Assembly (NCBI RefSeq): GCF_012676905.1
Contig: NZ_CP051428.1
Location: 3,000,001 to 3,064,000, forward strand
DNA length: 64,000 nt
DNA from: Paenibacillus albicereus
Lineage (GTDB): Bacteria; Bacillota; Bacilli; Paenibacillales; Paenibacillaceae
Reading direction: 5' to 3'
Shown: positions 38,765 to 47,385 of the stretch, piece after piece
How positions within the stretch are numbered: position 1 is the first letter of the stretch
How the letters are laid out: every line of letters begins with the position of its first letter
Position numbers and translations under genes: made by a program
The notes under the pieces: generated by a model
Seen by the model: the letters and a program-made list of their open reading frames with translations, nothing else
Databases searched by the model: none
Told to the model about the DNA's origin: nothing

Positions 38765-39775
38765 TTATTTCCAAGGATTGGCAATAACAAAAGCAGAGGT
38801 ATTCATAGACATTTGAAAGAATACATATTCAGGATTTTTAACAGAGAAATCATTCCACGAGTAGTCCCCAACATTTAGTTTATCTGCGGAAGCCAGTTCT
38901 GGGAAATAAGCAACTACTGATTTGTCTCCAAGAGTTCGCATAGCTTTTACTTCTCCTCGGCTTCTACCTTTTTTCCCACTGTCCAAAAAAGAGAATATCA
39001 TTGGAAAATTTCCGCGATATGTGGAATAAACCGCCAAAAATTTTTCCCCCTTCGTACTTACTGTCTTCTCCATTCTGAAATAAATCGTTCCACCTACGTT
39101 TACAGGAAGGTCTTTCTTCGACAATTTATAGATATCGACGTACTCGCCCTCTTTAAATGGATTCATAAACAGATAGGCTGATTTTTCAATGTACGCACTA
39201 AAGTCTTTTCCTTTGATTGGTGTACTGAGACTTTCCATCTTCGGGACATCCTTATTACCAATCCAAACAAACTGATTCGTGCTATCCCACTCTACCGCCT
39301 CCCCGAAGCTCTCCGAGATCGCCCGAATCGGGACCATCGTTGAGCCCGCAGAGATAAACGATGCCCCGATGCCTGACAGAGGTTTATCATTCACAACGAC
39401 TCGCTTCGTTCCAATGGTAAGCTGAATCTTCCTGCCTTCCTTAGTGATGGTAACGTCTTTCCCCGAATAAGCCACCTTGGCTCCTAAGGTCTCCGATACG
39501 GCCCGGATCGGCACGAATACGGACCCGTCTTTGAGCTGCGCTTTGCCTCCAGGAGTCTCGATTTTTCTCGCGTTGTACAGCACCTCTACCTGCACCTTCG
39601 GCTTGATGACCGTATAGTCGAAGCCCGCGTAGGCACGATCAGCAAAGACGAACCCACTCCCGGCCAAGACAGACAAAGCAGCGACGCTTGAAACAGCTTT
39701 AAGTCCCGCTTTTTTTGTCCTCCCGGCCCGTTCAGTCCATCTTGCCTTTGCCATCCATGCTTTTGAGTTTTTCAT
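38765..39775 (-). CDS. Secreted copper-amine-oxidase-N-type stalk protein
   Basis: A 336-residue protein with a long basic N-terminus and signal peptide (hydrophobic about 27-45, AYAGF cleavage). Residues 55-170 form the stalk domain with two SVFVPIRAVSETLGA / TMVPIRAISESFGEAVEW repeats and ITKEGRKIQLTIG strands. The C-terminal 160 residues are not recognised. GC is lower than in the flanking housekeeping genes. It immediately precedes the giant PKD gene, and the two look like an operon inserted between divIVA and ileS. AAAGGTG/GGGAG lies before the ATG. Confidence 0.88.
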   Translation of the reverse strand: MKNSKAWMAKARWTERAGRTKKAGLKAVSSVAALSVLAGSGFVFADRAYAGFDYTVIKPKVQVEVLYNARKIETPGGKAQLKDGSVFVPIRAVSETLGAKVAYSGKDVTITKEGRKIQLTIGTKRVVVNDKPLSGIGASFISAGSTMVPIRAISESFGEAVEWDSTNQFVWIGNKDVPKMESLSTPIKGKDFSAYIEKSAYLFMNPFKEGEYVDIYKLSKKDLPVNVGGTIYFRMEKTVSTKGEKFLAVYSTYRGNFPMIFSFLDSGKKGRSRGEVKAMRTLGDKSVVAYFPELASADKLNVGDYSWNDFSVKNPEYVFFQMSMNTSAFVIANPWK

Positions 39776-39946
39776 CTTCTCCCACTCACCTTTCTCTGCT
39801 AGTTTCTATATGCGGTCGGCTTGCTTGCCGCTTGGAAAATCATTTGGGCTTCAAAAGCTTGTGTATTCCCTTCGCTCCTCCTCCTTTATCGGCAGATCGG
39901 AGAACCATGGACACGACTTCAAGGAAATCAAATCCAGAAAAAAGGC

Positions 39947-39985
39947 AAAAAACACCCGTCCGCGTCTTGCTTGTGCGAACGGGTG
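39947..39985 (-). terminator. Terminator after divIVA
   Basis: CACCCGT/ACGGGTG (39979-39985 with 39953-39959) with an inner CGC/GCG extension, followed by T6 on the minus strand. The remaining 39776-39945 gap shows no clear promoter for the stalk operon. Confidence 0.8.
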
Positions 39986-40015
39986 CTTCCCGTAGCTGCT
40001 CCTATGCAGTTGAAC

Positions 40016-40513
40016 TCAGCGACTCGAATGCTCGATCGACAACGTGCTCGACGCGCTCTCCAGCTTGTCCCAGCCGTCCTGGGACAGCAGCTCCAGCTGC
40101 GCCTCGACGAGCGTGCGGAACCGCGTCCGATAAATGGACGCCTGCTTCTTGAGCTCCTCGACCTCGAGGCTCACCTTGCGCGACTTCATAAGCGAATCGT
40201 TGACGATGCGGTCCGCATTCTTCTCCGCTTCTTTGATGATGAGCTGGGCTTCCTTCTTGGCATTGCCCTTGACCTCGTCGGCCGCTTCCTGCGCCACGAT
40301 GATCGTCTTGCTGAGCGTTTCTTCGATATTCGCGAAATGGTTCAGCTTTTCCTGCAGGTTGAGGATCTGGTTTTGCAGGTCCTTGTTCTCCCGGATCAGC
40401 GCCTCGTAATCCTTGATGACCTGATCGAGGAACTCGTTGACCTCGTCCTCGTCATACCCGCGAAGTCTCCGGCCGAACTCCTTGTTATGTATGTCCAATG
40501 GCGTCAGCGGCAT
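40016..40513 (-). CDS. divIVA: Cell-division initiation protein DivIVA
   Basis: A 165-residue coiled-coil protein that binds curved membrane at poles and septa. The N-terminal membrane-binding domain is MPLTPLDIHNKEFGRRLRGY, with the essential basic/hydrophobic tip. Residues 30-140 are a long coiled coil (QVIKDYEALIRENKDLQNQI). AGGAGG lies 7 nt before the ATG at 40513. It is the last gene of the ylm cluster and also matters in sporulation for chromosome-pole anchoring. Confidence 0.96.
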   Translation of the reverse strand: MPLTPLDIHNKEFGRRLRGYDEDEVNEFLDQVIKDYEALIRENKDLQNQILNLQEKLNHFANIEETLSKTIIVAQEAADEVKGNAKKEAQLIIKEAEKNADRIVNDSLMKSRKVSLEVEELKKQASIYRTRFRTLVEAQLELLSQDGWDKLESASSTLSIEHSSR

Positions 40514-40619
40514 TGGGGCACCTCCTGCTTGGTTGGATTCCTGATGTCTGGGCCGTCCATGGTGTGGCTTATTGATTTCGACAGGTAAAGGCATATTCCT
40601 GCAAAATTCACATGCCGCG

Positions 40620-40658
40620 AAAAAAAAGACGTCACTTCTACTATCGGCAGAAGACGCC
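40620..40658 (-). terminator. Terminator-like hairpin upstream of divIVA
   Basis: GGCGTC/GACGTC with an inner TTCT/AGAA pairing (2-nt bulge), followed by T8 on the minus strand. It lies 107 nt before divIVA, after the stronger terminator at 40683-40739. Confidence 0.6.
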
Positions 40659-40682
40659 ATTTTCAACAGAGCCTTCATCCTG

Positions 40683-40739
40683 TAAAAAAAAGGATGACTC
40701 CCGCCTTGGATCGGAGCGGCGGGGTCATCGACACGCCAG
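40683..40739 (-). terminator. Terminator after ylmH
   Basis: GATGAC-CCCGCC pairs with GGCGGG-GTCATC (40693-40698 with 40734-40739 at the base), followed by T8 on the minus strand. It separates ylmH from divIVA. Confidence 0.85.
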
Positions 40740-40756
40740 TTTGGCGCCGTTTGCTG

Positions 40757-41536
40757 CTAGACGTATTTGCCCGCGCGCACGCGAATGCGGCCTTTCTTGG
40801 TGACGCCGTCGACCTCGAGCAGCTTGAACCGCCCCAGCCCCTGGATGGAGACGACGTCCCCTTCGCGCAGCGGCTTGGACGGGTCCTCCTCGGTGCGCCA
40901 GTTCACGCGGCATCGTCCCGCGCGGATCGGATCGACGATCTTGCTCCGGCTGATCCGATAGACGTCGCTGGCGATGCCGTCAAGCCGCAGCGAGGCGACG
41001 GTGAACGTCAGCTCGTCCATCTCCACGGCGACGGGCCGCAGCGACTCCAGCGGCTTGGCGGCAGTAAGCACGTTCACCCGGTGGACCTGGCGCAGATGGA
41101 CGTTGAGAAAGTCCGCGATGTCCGCGGCCACGAGCAGCTGCGCGCCCTCCTCGCCCACGTGGATGTCGCCGATCCGGTCTCGCTTGATGCCGAGGCCAAG
41201 CACCGCGCCGAGGTAATCGCCGTGGTCGAGCTCCAGCCGCCCGCCGGAAGGAGCCTCGATATCCAGCACGACGATGGCGATGTCTTCCGCCTCCAGATAA
41301 CGATACTCGGGAGCGATGAGCGCGCGACGGCGCTCCGCGCCCTCATAGCCGCCGTCGAGACGGATCGTCACCGCGGGCTCGCGATTGGCGAGCGACTGCA
41401 GGATGCTCTGCTGGCGCGGATCCAAAAAATCGGTCCGCTTGAGCTCATGAAGCTCCGCGGACCGCTCGATCCATTCCAGCACGCGGTCCACGAAGGGACG
41501 CTCTTCCGGAAGGAAATGATCGTAGAAACCGGACAT
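40757..41536 (-). CDS. ylmH: YlmH, S4-domain RNA-binding protein
   Basis: A 259-residue protein with an N-terminal alpha/beta region (MSGFYDHFLPEERPFVDRVL) and a C-terminal S4 domain (about 185-245, SDVYRISRSKIVDPIRAGRCRVN, SIQGLGRFKLLEV). YlmH/RqcP acts in ribosome-associated quality control in Bacillus, stabilising peptidyl-tRNA on 50S subunits. There is no good SD. The ATG follows the ylmG stop by 3 nt, which suggests coupling. Confidence 0.93.
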   Translation of the reverse strand: MSGFYDHFLPEERPFVDRVLEWIERSAELHELKRTDFLDPRQQSILQSLANREPAVTIRLDGGYEGAERRRALIAPEYRYLEAEDIAIVVLDIEAPSGGRLELDHGDYLGAVLGLGIKRDRIGDIHVGEEGAQLLVAADIADFLNVHLRQVHRVNVLTAAKPLESLRPVAVEMDELTFTVASLRLDGIASDVYRISRSKIVDPIRAGRCRVNWRTEEDPSKPLREGDVVSIQGLGRFKLLEVDGVTKKGRIRVRAGKYV

Positions 41537-41539
41537 GAT

Positions 41540-41815
41540 CTAGCGCCCGATCAGGAAGTCCAGAACTCCGATCAGGCCGTACGCGACGAAACGAAGCGCG
41601 AACAGAGCGACGATCGGGCTGATGTCGAGCATGCCGCCGATCGGCGGGATGAAGCGGCGGAAGATGCTCAGGTAGGGCTCGACCAGCTTGCCCAGAAACT
41701 CGCCGATAAAGCTCTCGCGCGCGTTGGGCAGCCAGGAGAGCAGAATATAGCCGATAATCATGAAGCTGTAGATCGTCTCAAGCGTGTCGATGAGACGGAC
41801 GTAGTCGAATCCCAA
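41540..41815 (-). CDS. ylmG: YggT-family membrane protein YlmG
   Basis: A 91-residue integral membrane protein with two hydrophobic segments (ETIYSFMIIGYILLSWLP and SPIVALFALRFVAYGLIGVL). The YlmG signature LVEPYLSIFRRFIPPIGG lies between them. The start is TTG at 41815 with GAGGTGA 8 nt upstream. It sits between sepF and ylmH as in other Firmicutes. Its exact role in division or membrane organisation is not settled. Confidence 0.94.
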   Translation of the reverse strand: MGFDYVRLIDTLETIYSFMIIGYILLSWLPNARESFIGEFLGKLVEPYLSIFRRFIPPIGGMLDISPIVALFALRFVAYGLIGVLDFLIGR

Positions 41816-41828
41816 CGGTTAGGTCACC

Positions 41829-42272
41829 TCATCTTTTTCTGAAGTCTTCGTCTGCTAGCATTTCCGTTATGGTGCCCTGAACATCGACCGAATCCGGCGT
41901 GCACAAGAAAATATTTGGACCGAGCTTGGAAATATGTCCGTTCAGCGCGTAGACCGTGCCGCTCAGGAAATCCACGATGCGCACGGCAAGATCGGTACGG
42001 ACGCGCTGCAGGTTCACGATGACCGAGCGCCGGTTGCGCAGATGGTCCGCGATCTCTTGCGCTTCGTCGTAAGAACGCGGTTCGTTCAGCACGACCCGCA
42101 TGTTTTTCTGGGAATGGATGCTGACGATGTTGCTGCCTTTGGATTGCTTACGCATCTCCGAAGGAGAGGTTTCAACTTCCTGCTCCTCCTGGTGCTGCAC
42201 GGTCTCGCGCTCGATGATCTCTTCCTCGTCCTGCAGGCCGAGGAAATTCATGAATCGATTCATCACCTTCAC
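41829..42272 (-). CDS. sepF: Cell-division protein SepF
   Basis: A 147-residue protein that aligns FtsZ filaments and anchors the Z-ring. The N-terminal amphipathic membrane helix is [11 protein letters not shown] Gln/Glu-rich linker ([10 protein letters not shown]) follows, then the SepF core with ARRs such as [20 protein letters not shown]. The start is GTG at 42272, overlapping the end of ylmE, with AGGAGG 7 nt before it. Confidence 0.96.
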   Translation of the reverse strand: MKVMNRFMNFLGLQDEEEIIERETVQHQEEQEVETSPSEMRKQSKGSNIVSIHSQKNMRVVLNEPRSYDEAQEIADHLRNRRSVIVNLQRVRTDLAVRIVDFLSGTVYALNGHISKLGPNIFLCTPDSVDVQGTITEMLADEDFRKR

Positions 42273-42991
42273 ACACGCTCCTCCTCATGGCCCACCAGGA
42301 CGGTTCCGAGCCGCACCCGGGTGGCGCCTTCTTCAATCGCGATCTCAAAGTCGTTGGACATGCCCATCGACAGCTCGGCCAGCGGCTCCATGAACCACTC
42401 CCGAGCGTTGGCCTCGTCCCTCAGCTCCCGCAGCCGCCGGAATACCGGTCGGGTCGCCTCCGGCTCCTCCTCATGCGGCGCCATCGTCATCAAGCCGATC
42501 GGACGGACGCGCGGATAATCGCGCAGTCCTCTCGCCAGCTCCTCCAGTCCGGCCGGCTCCAAGCCGTGCTTGGACGCCTCGCCGGAAACGTTGACCTGGA
42601 TGAAGCAAGGCACCTCGATCCCGAGCGAGGCGGCCTTGCGGTCGATCGCCTCCGCCAAGGAGAGCCTGTCCAGCGAGTGGATGTATGTAAACTTTCCTAC
42701 GACGTCCTTGGCCTTGTTGGTCTGCAGCGAGCCGATGAAATGCCACTCGGGCCCAGTTCCTGCCCGCTCCGCTCCGTATTCCTCCGCCAGGGCCTCCCAC
42801 TTGGCGCGGGCGTCCTGCCAGCGGTTCTCTCCGAGCTGGCGGCAACCTGCCGCCAGCGCCTCGCGCGTCCGCTCGAGCGATACATACTTGGTGACCGCGA
42901 TGACGCCGACCTCGCGGGGATCCCTCCCTGCGCGGCGGCACGCCTCCGCGATCCTTCGATCTACCTCTGCCTTGCGCTCCTGGAGCGACAT
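42269..42991 (-). CDS. ylmE: YggS/PLPBP-family PLP-homeostasis protein YlmE
   Basis: A 240-residue single-domain PLP-binding TIM barrel. The PLP lysine is K35 in VIAVTKYVS, followed by the [13 protein letters not shown] motif. The [23 protein letters not shown] stretch binds the phosphate. AGGTG precedes the ATG at 42991; the longer open frame upstream is shadow of pgeF. It lies 5 nt after pgeF and overlaps sepF. Confidence 0.95.
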   Translation of the reverse strand: MSLQERKAEVDRRIAEACRRAGRDPREVGVIAVTKYVSLERTREALAAGCRQLGENRWQDARAKWEALAEEYGAERAGTGPEWHFIGSLQTNKAKDVVGKFTYIHSLDRLSLAEAIDRKAASLGIEVPCFIQVNVSGEASKHGLEPAGLEELARGLRDYPRVRPIGLMTMAPHEEEPEATRPVFRRLRELRDEANAREWFMEPLAELSMGMSNDFEIAIEEGATRVRLGTVLVGHEEERV

Positions 42992-42996
42992 CGGCG

Positions 42997-43860
42997 TCAC
43001 CTGCCCTTCATGCCGATCCAGCTCGCCATCCGTCCCGTCGCCCCTCCCTCCATCCGGTGGGAGAAGAACAGGTCGGTCCGGCAGCCGGTGCACCACTCCG
43101 AACATTCGATATGCGTCGGCAAAATTCCTGCTTTTATCATAATCTGTCGGTTCAGCTCTTTCAAGTCGAGCCGGCCGCGGTCCGGCGACGTCATCTCGAT
43201 CGCCTCGGCCAGCGGGACGACTCCCGTCTCCGCCAGCTCTGCGAGCAGCGGCCGGACGCGCGCGAGCACCGGTTCATCCACCTCGTAGCAGCAGCTGCCG
43301 ATCGAGGGGCCGATCGCCGCGCGGATGTCCGCCGGCATGCTGCCGTAGCGCTCCCCCATCGCCTCGACCATGCGGTGGGCGATCTCGAGCACAGTGCCTT
43401 TCCAGCCCGCATGGGCCAGCGCGACCGCCTCCCGGACCGGATCCCAGAAATAAAGCGGCACGCAGTCGGCATACAAGGAGACGAGCAGCACGCCGGGCTC
43501 ATCGGTCATGAGCGCGTCGGTGTCCGGCACGGCCGTGGCACGGCTCGTCAAGCCCCGGCCCCCGTCCGCCGCACCGACCGCCTGGACCGCGCAGCCGTGC
43601 ACCTGCTCGCCGCAGACGAACGACTGCTCCGGCCAGCCGAGAGCATCGATCAGCCGGCGACGGTTCTCGATGACGTCCTCGTCGCGATCGCCGACATGCA
43701 GGCCGAGGTTGAGCGATGCCCAGGCATCGCCGCTTGCCCCGCCGCTTCTTCCCGTGAAGCCGGCCGTCAAGCCGTCCTTTTCCTTTACCCAAGACTCCAA
43801 TAAAAAAAGCGAAGCCTCCTTCGCCTCATCCCGTCTATGTCGCTGTACGAACGGCTCCAT
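42997..43860 (-). CDS. pgeF: Multicopper-polyphenol-oxidase-fold purine phosphorylase (YlmD/PgeF)
   Basis: A 287-residue laccase-domain protein of the YlmD/YfiH/LACC1 family; family members cleave purine nucleosides and use a zinc site. The metal-binding set is visible as CGEQVHG, SLYADCVPLYFWD and ALAHAGWKGT. The C-terminal ECSEWCTGCRTDLFFSHR is conserved. GAGGTGA precedes the ATG. It sits upstream of ylmE as in many Firmicutes. Confidence 0.93.
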   Translation of the reverse strand: MEPFVQRHRRDEAKEASLFLLESWVKEKDGLTAGFTGRSGGASGDAWASLNLGLHVGDRDEDVIENRRRLIDALGWPEQSFVCGEQVHGCAVQAVGAADGGRGLTSRATAVPDTDALMTDEPGVLLVSLYADCVPLYFWDPVREAVALAHAGWKGTVLEIAHRMVEAMGERYGSMPADIRAAIGPSIGSCCYEVDEPVLARVRPLLAELAETGVVPLAEAIEMTSPDRGRLDLKELNRQIMIKAGILPTHIECSEWCTGCRTDLFFSHRMEGGATGRMASWIGMKGR

Positions 43861-43908
43861 CCGAATCTCACCTCGTCGTCTAGTGTAGCACGGGCCGCGC
43901 CGTCCCCG

Positions 43909-44214
43909 CTACGGCTCCCGCCGCTGCAGCGGCTTCACCTGGATGTCGTCGTCCTCCAGATAGGTCTTCGCGCCGGTATTCTCCATGCGCACGAGCACGA
44001 CGTCGGCTCCGATCTTGACGATGTTGCGCCAGGGGATGACGAGCTCGGTTCCGTTGCCGAACATGCCGAAAAACTTCGTGAAATGCGGCACGACGATCGA
44101 TTCGATCCGCCCCTGACGAAGGTCGATCTCCATGTCGGTGATCTGGCCCAGACGCTTTCCGTCGACGATATTGATGACATCCTTCGTCTGAAAGTCGGAG
44201 ATTTTCATAATCAT
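43909..44214 (-). CDS. ylmC: PRC-barrel protein YlmC/YmxH
   Basis: A 101-residue PRC-barrel sporulation-associated protein. It begins KISDFQTKDVINIVDGKRLG and ends in the IPWRNIVKIGADVVLVRM strand, very close to B. subtilis YlmC. The start is probably ATG at 44214; a GTG 9 nt upstream (44223) is possible but nearer the SD than usual. It is directly downstream of the sigG terminator. Confidence 0.9.
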   Translation of the reverse strand: MIMKISDFQTKDVINIVDGKRLGQITDMEIDLRQGRIESIVVPHFTKFFGMFGNGTELVIPWRNIVKIGADVVLVRMENTGAKTYLEDDDIQVKPLQRREP

Positions 44215-44297
44215 GCGGCGCACTTCCCGTCCTAGGATGGTGTAAGGTCCCTTTCATGTATATGTTCCGGACGAGACGAACAGCCCTCCGGGCACGG

Positions 44298-44320
44298 AAA
44301 AAAAGGCGCCGATCGGCGCC
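44298..44320 (-). terminator. Terminator after sigG
   Basis: A perfect palindrome GGCGCCGATCGGCGCC (44305-44320), followed by T7 on the minus strand. Confidence 0.9.
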
Positions 44321-44342
44321 CTTTGAGTTCTGAATCGCTCCT

Positions 44343-45125
44343 TTAGGTCTTCACATGCTTCTGCAGCTGCTGGATGGCCGACTTCTCGAGCCGCGACACC
44401 TGAGCCTGGCTGATGCCGATCTCGTCGGCGACCTCCATCTGCGTCTTGCCCTCGAAAAAGCGCATGGATAGAATCATCTTCTCGCGCTGGCCGAGCTTGT
44501 GCATCGCCTCGCGAAGCGCGATCTCCTCGATCCAGCCGACGTCCTTGTTGCGGTCGTCGCTGATCTGATCCATGACGTAGATCGGATCGCCCCCGTCGTG
44601 GTAGATCGGCTCGAACAGCGAGACGGGATCCTGGATCGCGTCGAGCGCGAACACGACATCCTCCTTGGGCACGCCGAGTGCCTCGGAAATCTCGAAGATC
44701 GTCGGCTCGCGGGAATTCTGGTTCGTCAGCGCGTCGCGCACCTGCAGCGCCTTGTAGGCGATGTCGCGCAGGGAACGGGAGACGCGGATCGGATTGTTGT
44801 CCCGCAAATAGCGCCGGATCTCGCCGATGATCATCGGCACGGCATAGGTCGAGAACTTGACGTTCTGGCCGAGGTCAAAATTATCGATGGCCTTCATCAG
44901 CCCGATGCAGCCGACCTGGAACAGATCGTCCACGAACTCTCCGCGATTGTTGAACCGCTGGATGACGCTGAGTACAAGCCGCAGGTTTCCATTTACGAGT
45001 TTCTCTCTGGCCGACCACTCGTTTTTCGTTTGAAGAGCGGTGAACAGCTCTCTCATTTCCACATTGGTTAGGACGGGGAGTTTGGCGGTATCCACTCCAC
45101 AGATCTCGACTTTATTTCGGGTCAA
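44343..45125 (-). CDS. sigG: Late forespore sigma factor SigG
   Basis: A 260-residue sigma-70-family factor active in the forespore after engulfment. It opens TRNKVEICGVDTAKLPVLTN, the invariant SigG N-terminus. Region 2 has AREKLVNGNLRLVLSVIQRF and VDDLFQVGCIGLMKAIDNF. Region 4 ends in the helix-turn-helix EVADEIGISQAQVSRLEKSA. The TTG at 45125 is chosen because GGGAGGT lies 7 nt upstream and the length then equals B. subtilis SigG. A sigma-F-like promoter is at 45159-45187. Confidence 0.97.
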   Translation of the reverse strand: MTRNKVEICGVDTAKLPVLTNVEMRELFTALQTKNEWSAREKLVNGNLRLVLSVIQRFNNRGEFVDDLFQVGCIGLMKAIDNFDLGQNVKFSTYAVPMIIGEIRRYLRDNNPIRVSRSLRDIAYKALQVRDALTNQNSREPTIFEISEALGVPKEDVVFALDAIQDPVSLFEPIYHDGGDPIYVMDQISDDRNKDVGWIEEIALREAMHKLGQREKMILSMRFFEGKTQMEVADEIGISQAQVSRLEKSAIQQLQKHVKT

Positions 45126-45158
45126 CGTGACTACCTCCCAAGGAGAAACATTAATAAG

Positions 45159-45187
45159 CATTATCTCCTCGGGCTTCATTTTTATTC
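45159..45187 (-). promoter_or_regulatory. Sigma-F-like promoter of sigG
   Basis: The minus strand reads GGAGATAATG (45159-45168), a perfect fit to the GGnnAnAhTr -10 of sigma-F/G. A GAATA lies 14 nt upstream (45183-45187), slightly close for the -35. Confidence 0.5.
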
Positions 45188-45278
45188 CTGCCGCGAGCAC
45201 CGCTCAAGTTCCCTCGCAGCCACCTGCAAACGCCTTCAGTCAAGCGCCGGAAGGGATTTTCTGGAGCATCGGGCGGGC

Positions 45279-45308
45279 AAAAAAAAGACCGGGGCCGAAT
45301 AGCCCCGG
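45279..45308 (-). terminator. Terminator of the GntR/ABC operon
   Basis: CCGGGGC/GCCCCGG (45302-45308 with 45289-45295) followed by T8 on the minus strand. A second stem CCGTCC/GGACGG (45312-45326) lies right after the last gene's stop. Confidence 0.88.
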
Positions 45309-45327
45309 CAACCGTCCGAAGGACGGC

Positions 45328-46530
45328 TCATTTTCCATAATAATTAAACGTGAAGTACTGGAAGCGGACCTTTTCGAACCGAGGGTCGGTCTGCTCGACG
45401 CCGCCACGGTAGACGACTCGGCGGGAAGCTTCGTCGTAGACGGCGACCGTCGGCCTGATCTCGGAATGGAAGCTGTCGTAAATCAGGCCGCCCTGCAGCC
45501 GTACGCTGCGCTGCTTGGTGGCGGACTGCTCGAGCGCCAGCGGCTCGGCTGCCGCAGCGCCCGTACGCGAATCGAGGAAGTGGATGACTGTCTTCTCCAC
45601 ATGCTCGTTGAAGGCATACAGCTTGCCCTCGTGCAGGCGGGGCTCCAGTCCTCGCTTGATGACATCAAGGCCCGCCTTGGGCAGGTCCCAGGTCTCGCCG
45701 CTGGCGTAGTCGTAGCCGATGAGCCGCCATTCCTTGAGGATCGGCTGCTGCGCGCGCTCGGTTTCCGCCCCGTCGTCATGCTTGAGCCGCTTCACATTCA
45801 GCATGACGATGCCGGAGCCGTCCATCGGACGCACCTCGTCAATCAGGCCCACGGTCGTCTCGAGCGACAGCTCGGTTTCCGGCACGCTGCGGAAAACTTC
45901 AACGGTGTCGACTCGTTCGCCGGAGGCGCTGTCGACGATATGGTCCTCGTAGATCCTCAGCGTCTGTCCGGCGCTTGCCGGCGGGTAATTGCCGCGAACG
46001 AGCAGATGGATCCGCCCGTTCTCCAGCTGAACGTCCACGATGCTCCGGTCATAGGAAGAAATGAAGGATCGCTGCGTGCCTGCCGGAAGCTGGAGCGGCA
46101 GCTCGAATGTGCGGACGCCGCCGCTCGCTCGGTCCAGCAGGCGCACGTCGATCATCGAGCGATTCTCGTCCACGTCGGCTCCGATGACCGTCTCGTCGTC
46201 CCGATAGTACGAGTCGTCGTTCTGATGGCCTTTCATGAAGGATCGATGGGCGACAATGAGCTCGTTGCGCTCGGAAAAATAATGGTCCGGGTCCATCAAG
46301 TCATGGAACGGCATGCTGAGGAACCGGCTTCCGGTCCGCTCCCTGCCGCCGTCTGCCGTCAAGCGGGCGCCGAGTCCCTCCAGCACGAAGCCGTCCATGA
46401 CGGCGGCGTCCCCCGACTCTGTGGCCAGCCGGTACGGCGGCTTTCGATCCGCCGCGACTGCGGCCGCATATCCGATCAAGACAAGCGCGCTGAGCGCCGC
46501 GAGTCCAATGCTGTATCCGTATCTTTTCAT
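45328..46530 (-). CDS. Membrane-anchored extracytoplasmic protein of the GntR/ABC operon
   Basis: A 400-residue protein with an N-terminal anchor or signal segment (residues 7-27) and a large beta-rich extracellular part with repeating strand patterns (IRIYEDHIVDSASGERVDTV, VIHFLDSRTGAAAAEPLAL) suggestive of a propeller. No family is recognised. AAGGAGGAG lies 4-5 nt before the ATG. It starts 9 nt after the permease gene, so it is probably an accessory extracellular component of that ABC system. Confidence 0.8.
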   Translation of the reverse strand: MKRYGYSIGLAALSALVLIGYAAAVAADRKPPYRLATESGDAAVMDGFVLEGLGARLTADGGRERTGSRFLSMPFHDLMDPDHYFSERNELIVAHRSFMKGHQNDDSYYRDDETVIGADVDENRSMIDVRLLDRASGGVRTFELPLQLPAGTQRSFISSYDRSIVDVQLENGRIHLLVRGNYPPASAGQTLRIYEDHIVDSASGERVDTVEVFRSVPETELSLETTVGLIDEVRPMDGSGIVMLNVKRLKHDDGAETERAQQPILKEWRLIGYDYASGETWDLPKAGLDVIKRGLEPRLHEGKLYAFNEHVEKTVIHFLDSRTGAAAAEPLALEQSATKQRSVRLQGGLIYDSFHSEIRPTVAVYDEASRRVVYRGGVEQTDPRFEKVRFQYFTFNYYGK

Positions 46531-46539
46531 AGCTCCTCC

Positions 46540-47385
46540 TTAGACCGAGACCTTGCCGCGCAGCAGCCGCCAGCCGAGCCAGAGGGCAAGCGCCGCGCTC
46601 GCGAGCAGCGCGCCGACGAAGAGCGCCAGAAGCTCGGTAGGGTAAAGAAAGGGGTTCGGCGAATCGGCTGTCCCCCACAGCCACGCCAGCAGGACGAACA
46701 CGGCCGCCGTGCCGGCGATTCCGCCGAGCAGACCCTTGAACCGGTAGCTGCGCTCCAGCAGCACCGTCGTGAACAGCAGCAGCACGATGACGATGCCGAC
46801 TCCGTACGTCAGCAGGAATTCCGTCAGCCGCACGGGGATGAAGAGGACGAGATCCGCGCTGCGGATGGAATCGACGAGCGTGCTCGTCAATCGCAGGCTT
46901 TCCGGCACCTGGACGTGGTACAGAATCATCTGTCCGGAGACGATGACGATCTGCCACGCGAACAGGACGAACACGAACGTCAGGATCGCCGCCAGCTTGG
47001 ACAGATAGAGCAGGAAGCGCGGATGAGGCAGCATGAGCAGCCGAGCGGCGAAGCCGGCGCGGCCGAACCAATCCCGATACCAGATGAAAAAGACGCAGGC
47101 GGCGATGACGACGATGCAGCTGGCGATCGCGGCGCCCGTGACGCCGTCCATCTGATTGAGCAGCCCAGGCAAAGACAGCGGAGCATTGTACTGAAGGAAC
47201 TCCTCAAGCGACGATCCGCTCTGCTCCATGGTGTTCTCGATCAAGGCGAGCTGCCGGGCCATGATGCTGGACAGTCCCCCGAGCTGAATCAGCGCGACGA
47301 GCGCCATCAAGCCGAGCAAGACGGCGCGGAACCGGCGGATTTCCAGATCCGTCAGCTTGAGCAGCGTAATCAGGTTCGTTTTCAT
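46540..47385 (-). CDS. ABC-2 type permease
   Basis: A 281-residue integral membrane protein with about six transmembrane helices and a large first extracellular loop (EQSGSSLEEFLQYN). It begins at an ATGA overlap with the ATPase stop, with AGGTG 8 nt upstream. With the ATPase it would form a YtrBC-like transporter responding to cell-envelope stress. The cargo is unknown. Confidence 0.85.
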   Translation of the reverse strand: MKTNLITLLKLTDLEIRRFRAVLLGLMALVALIQLGGLSSIMARQLALIENTMEQSGSSLEEFLQYNAPLSLPGLLNQMDGVTGAAIASCIVVIAACVFFIWYRDWFGRAGFAARLLMLPHPRFLLYLSKLAAILTFVFVLFAWQIVIVSGQMILYHVQVPESLRLTSTLVDSIRSADLVLFIPVRLTEFLLTYGVGIVIVLLLFTTVLLERSYRFKGLLGGIAGTAAVFVLLAWLWGTADSPNPFLYPTELLALFVGALLASAALALWLGWRLLRGKVSV

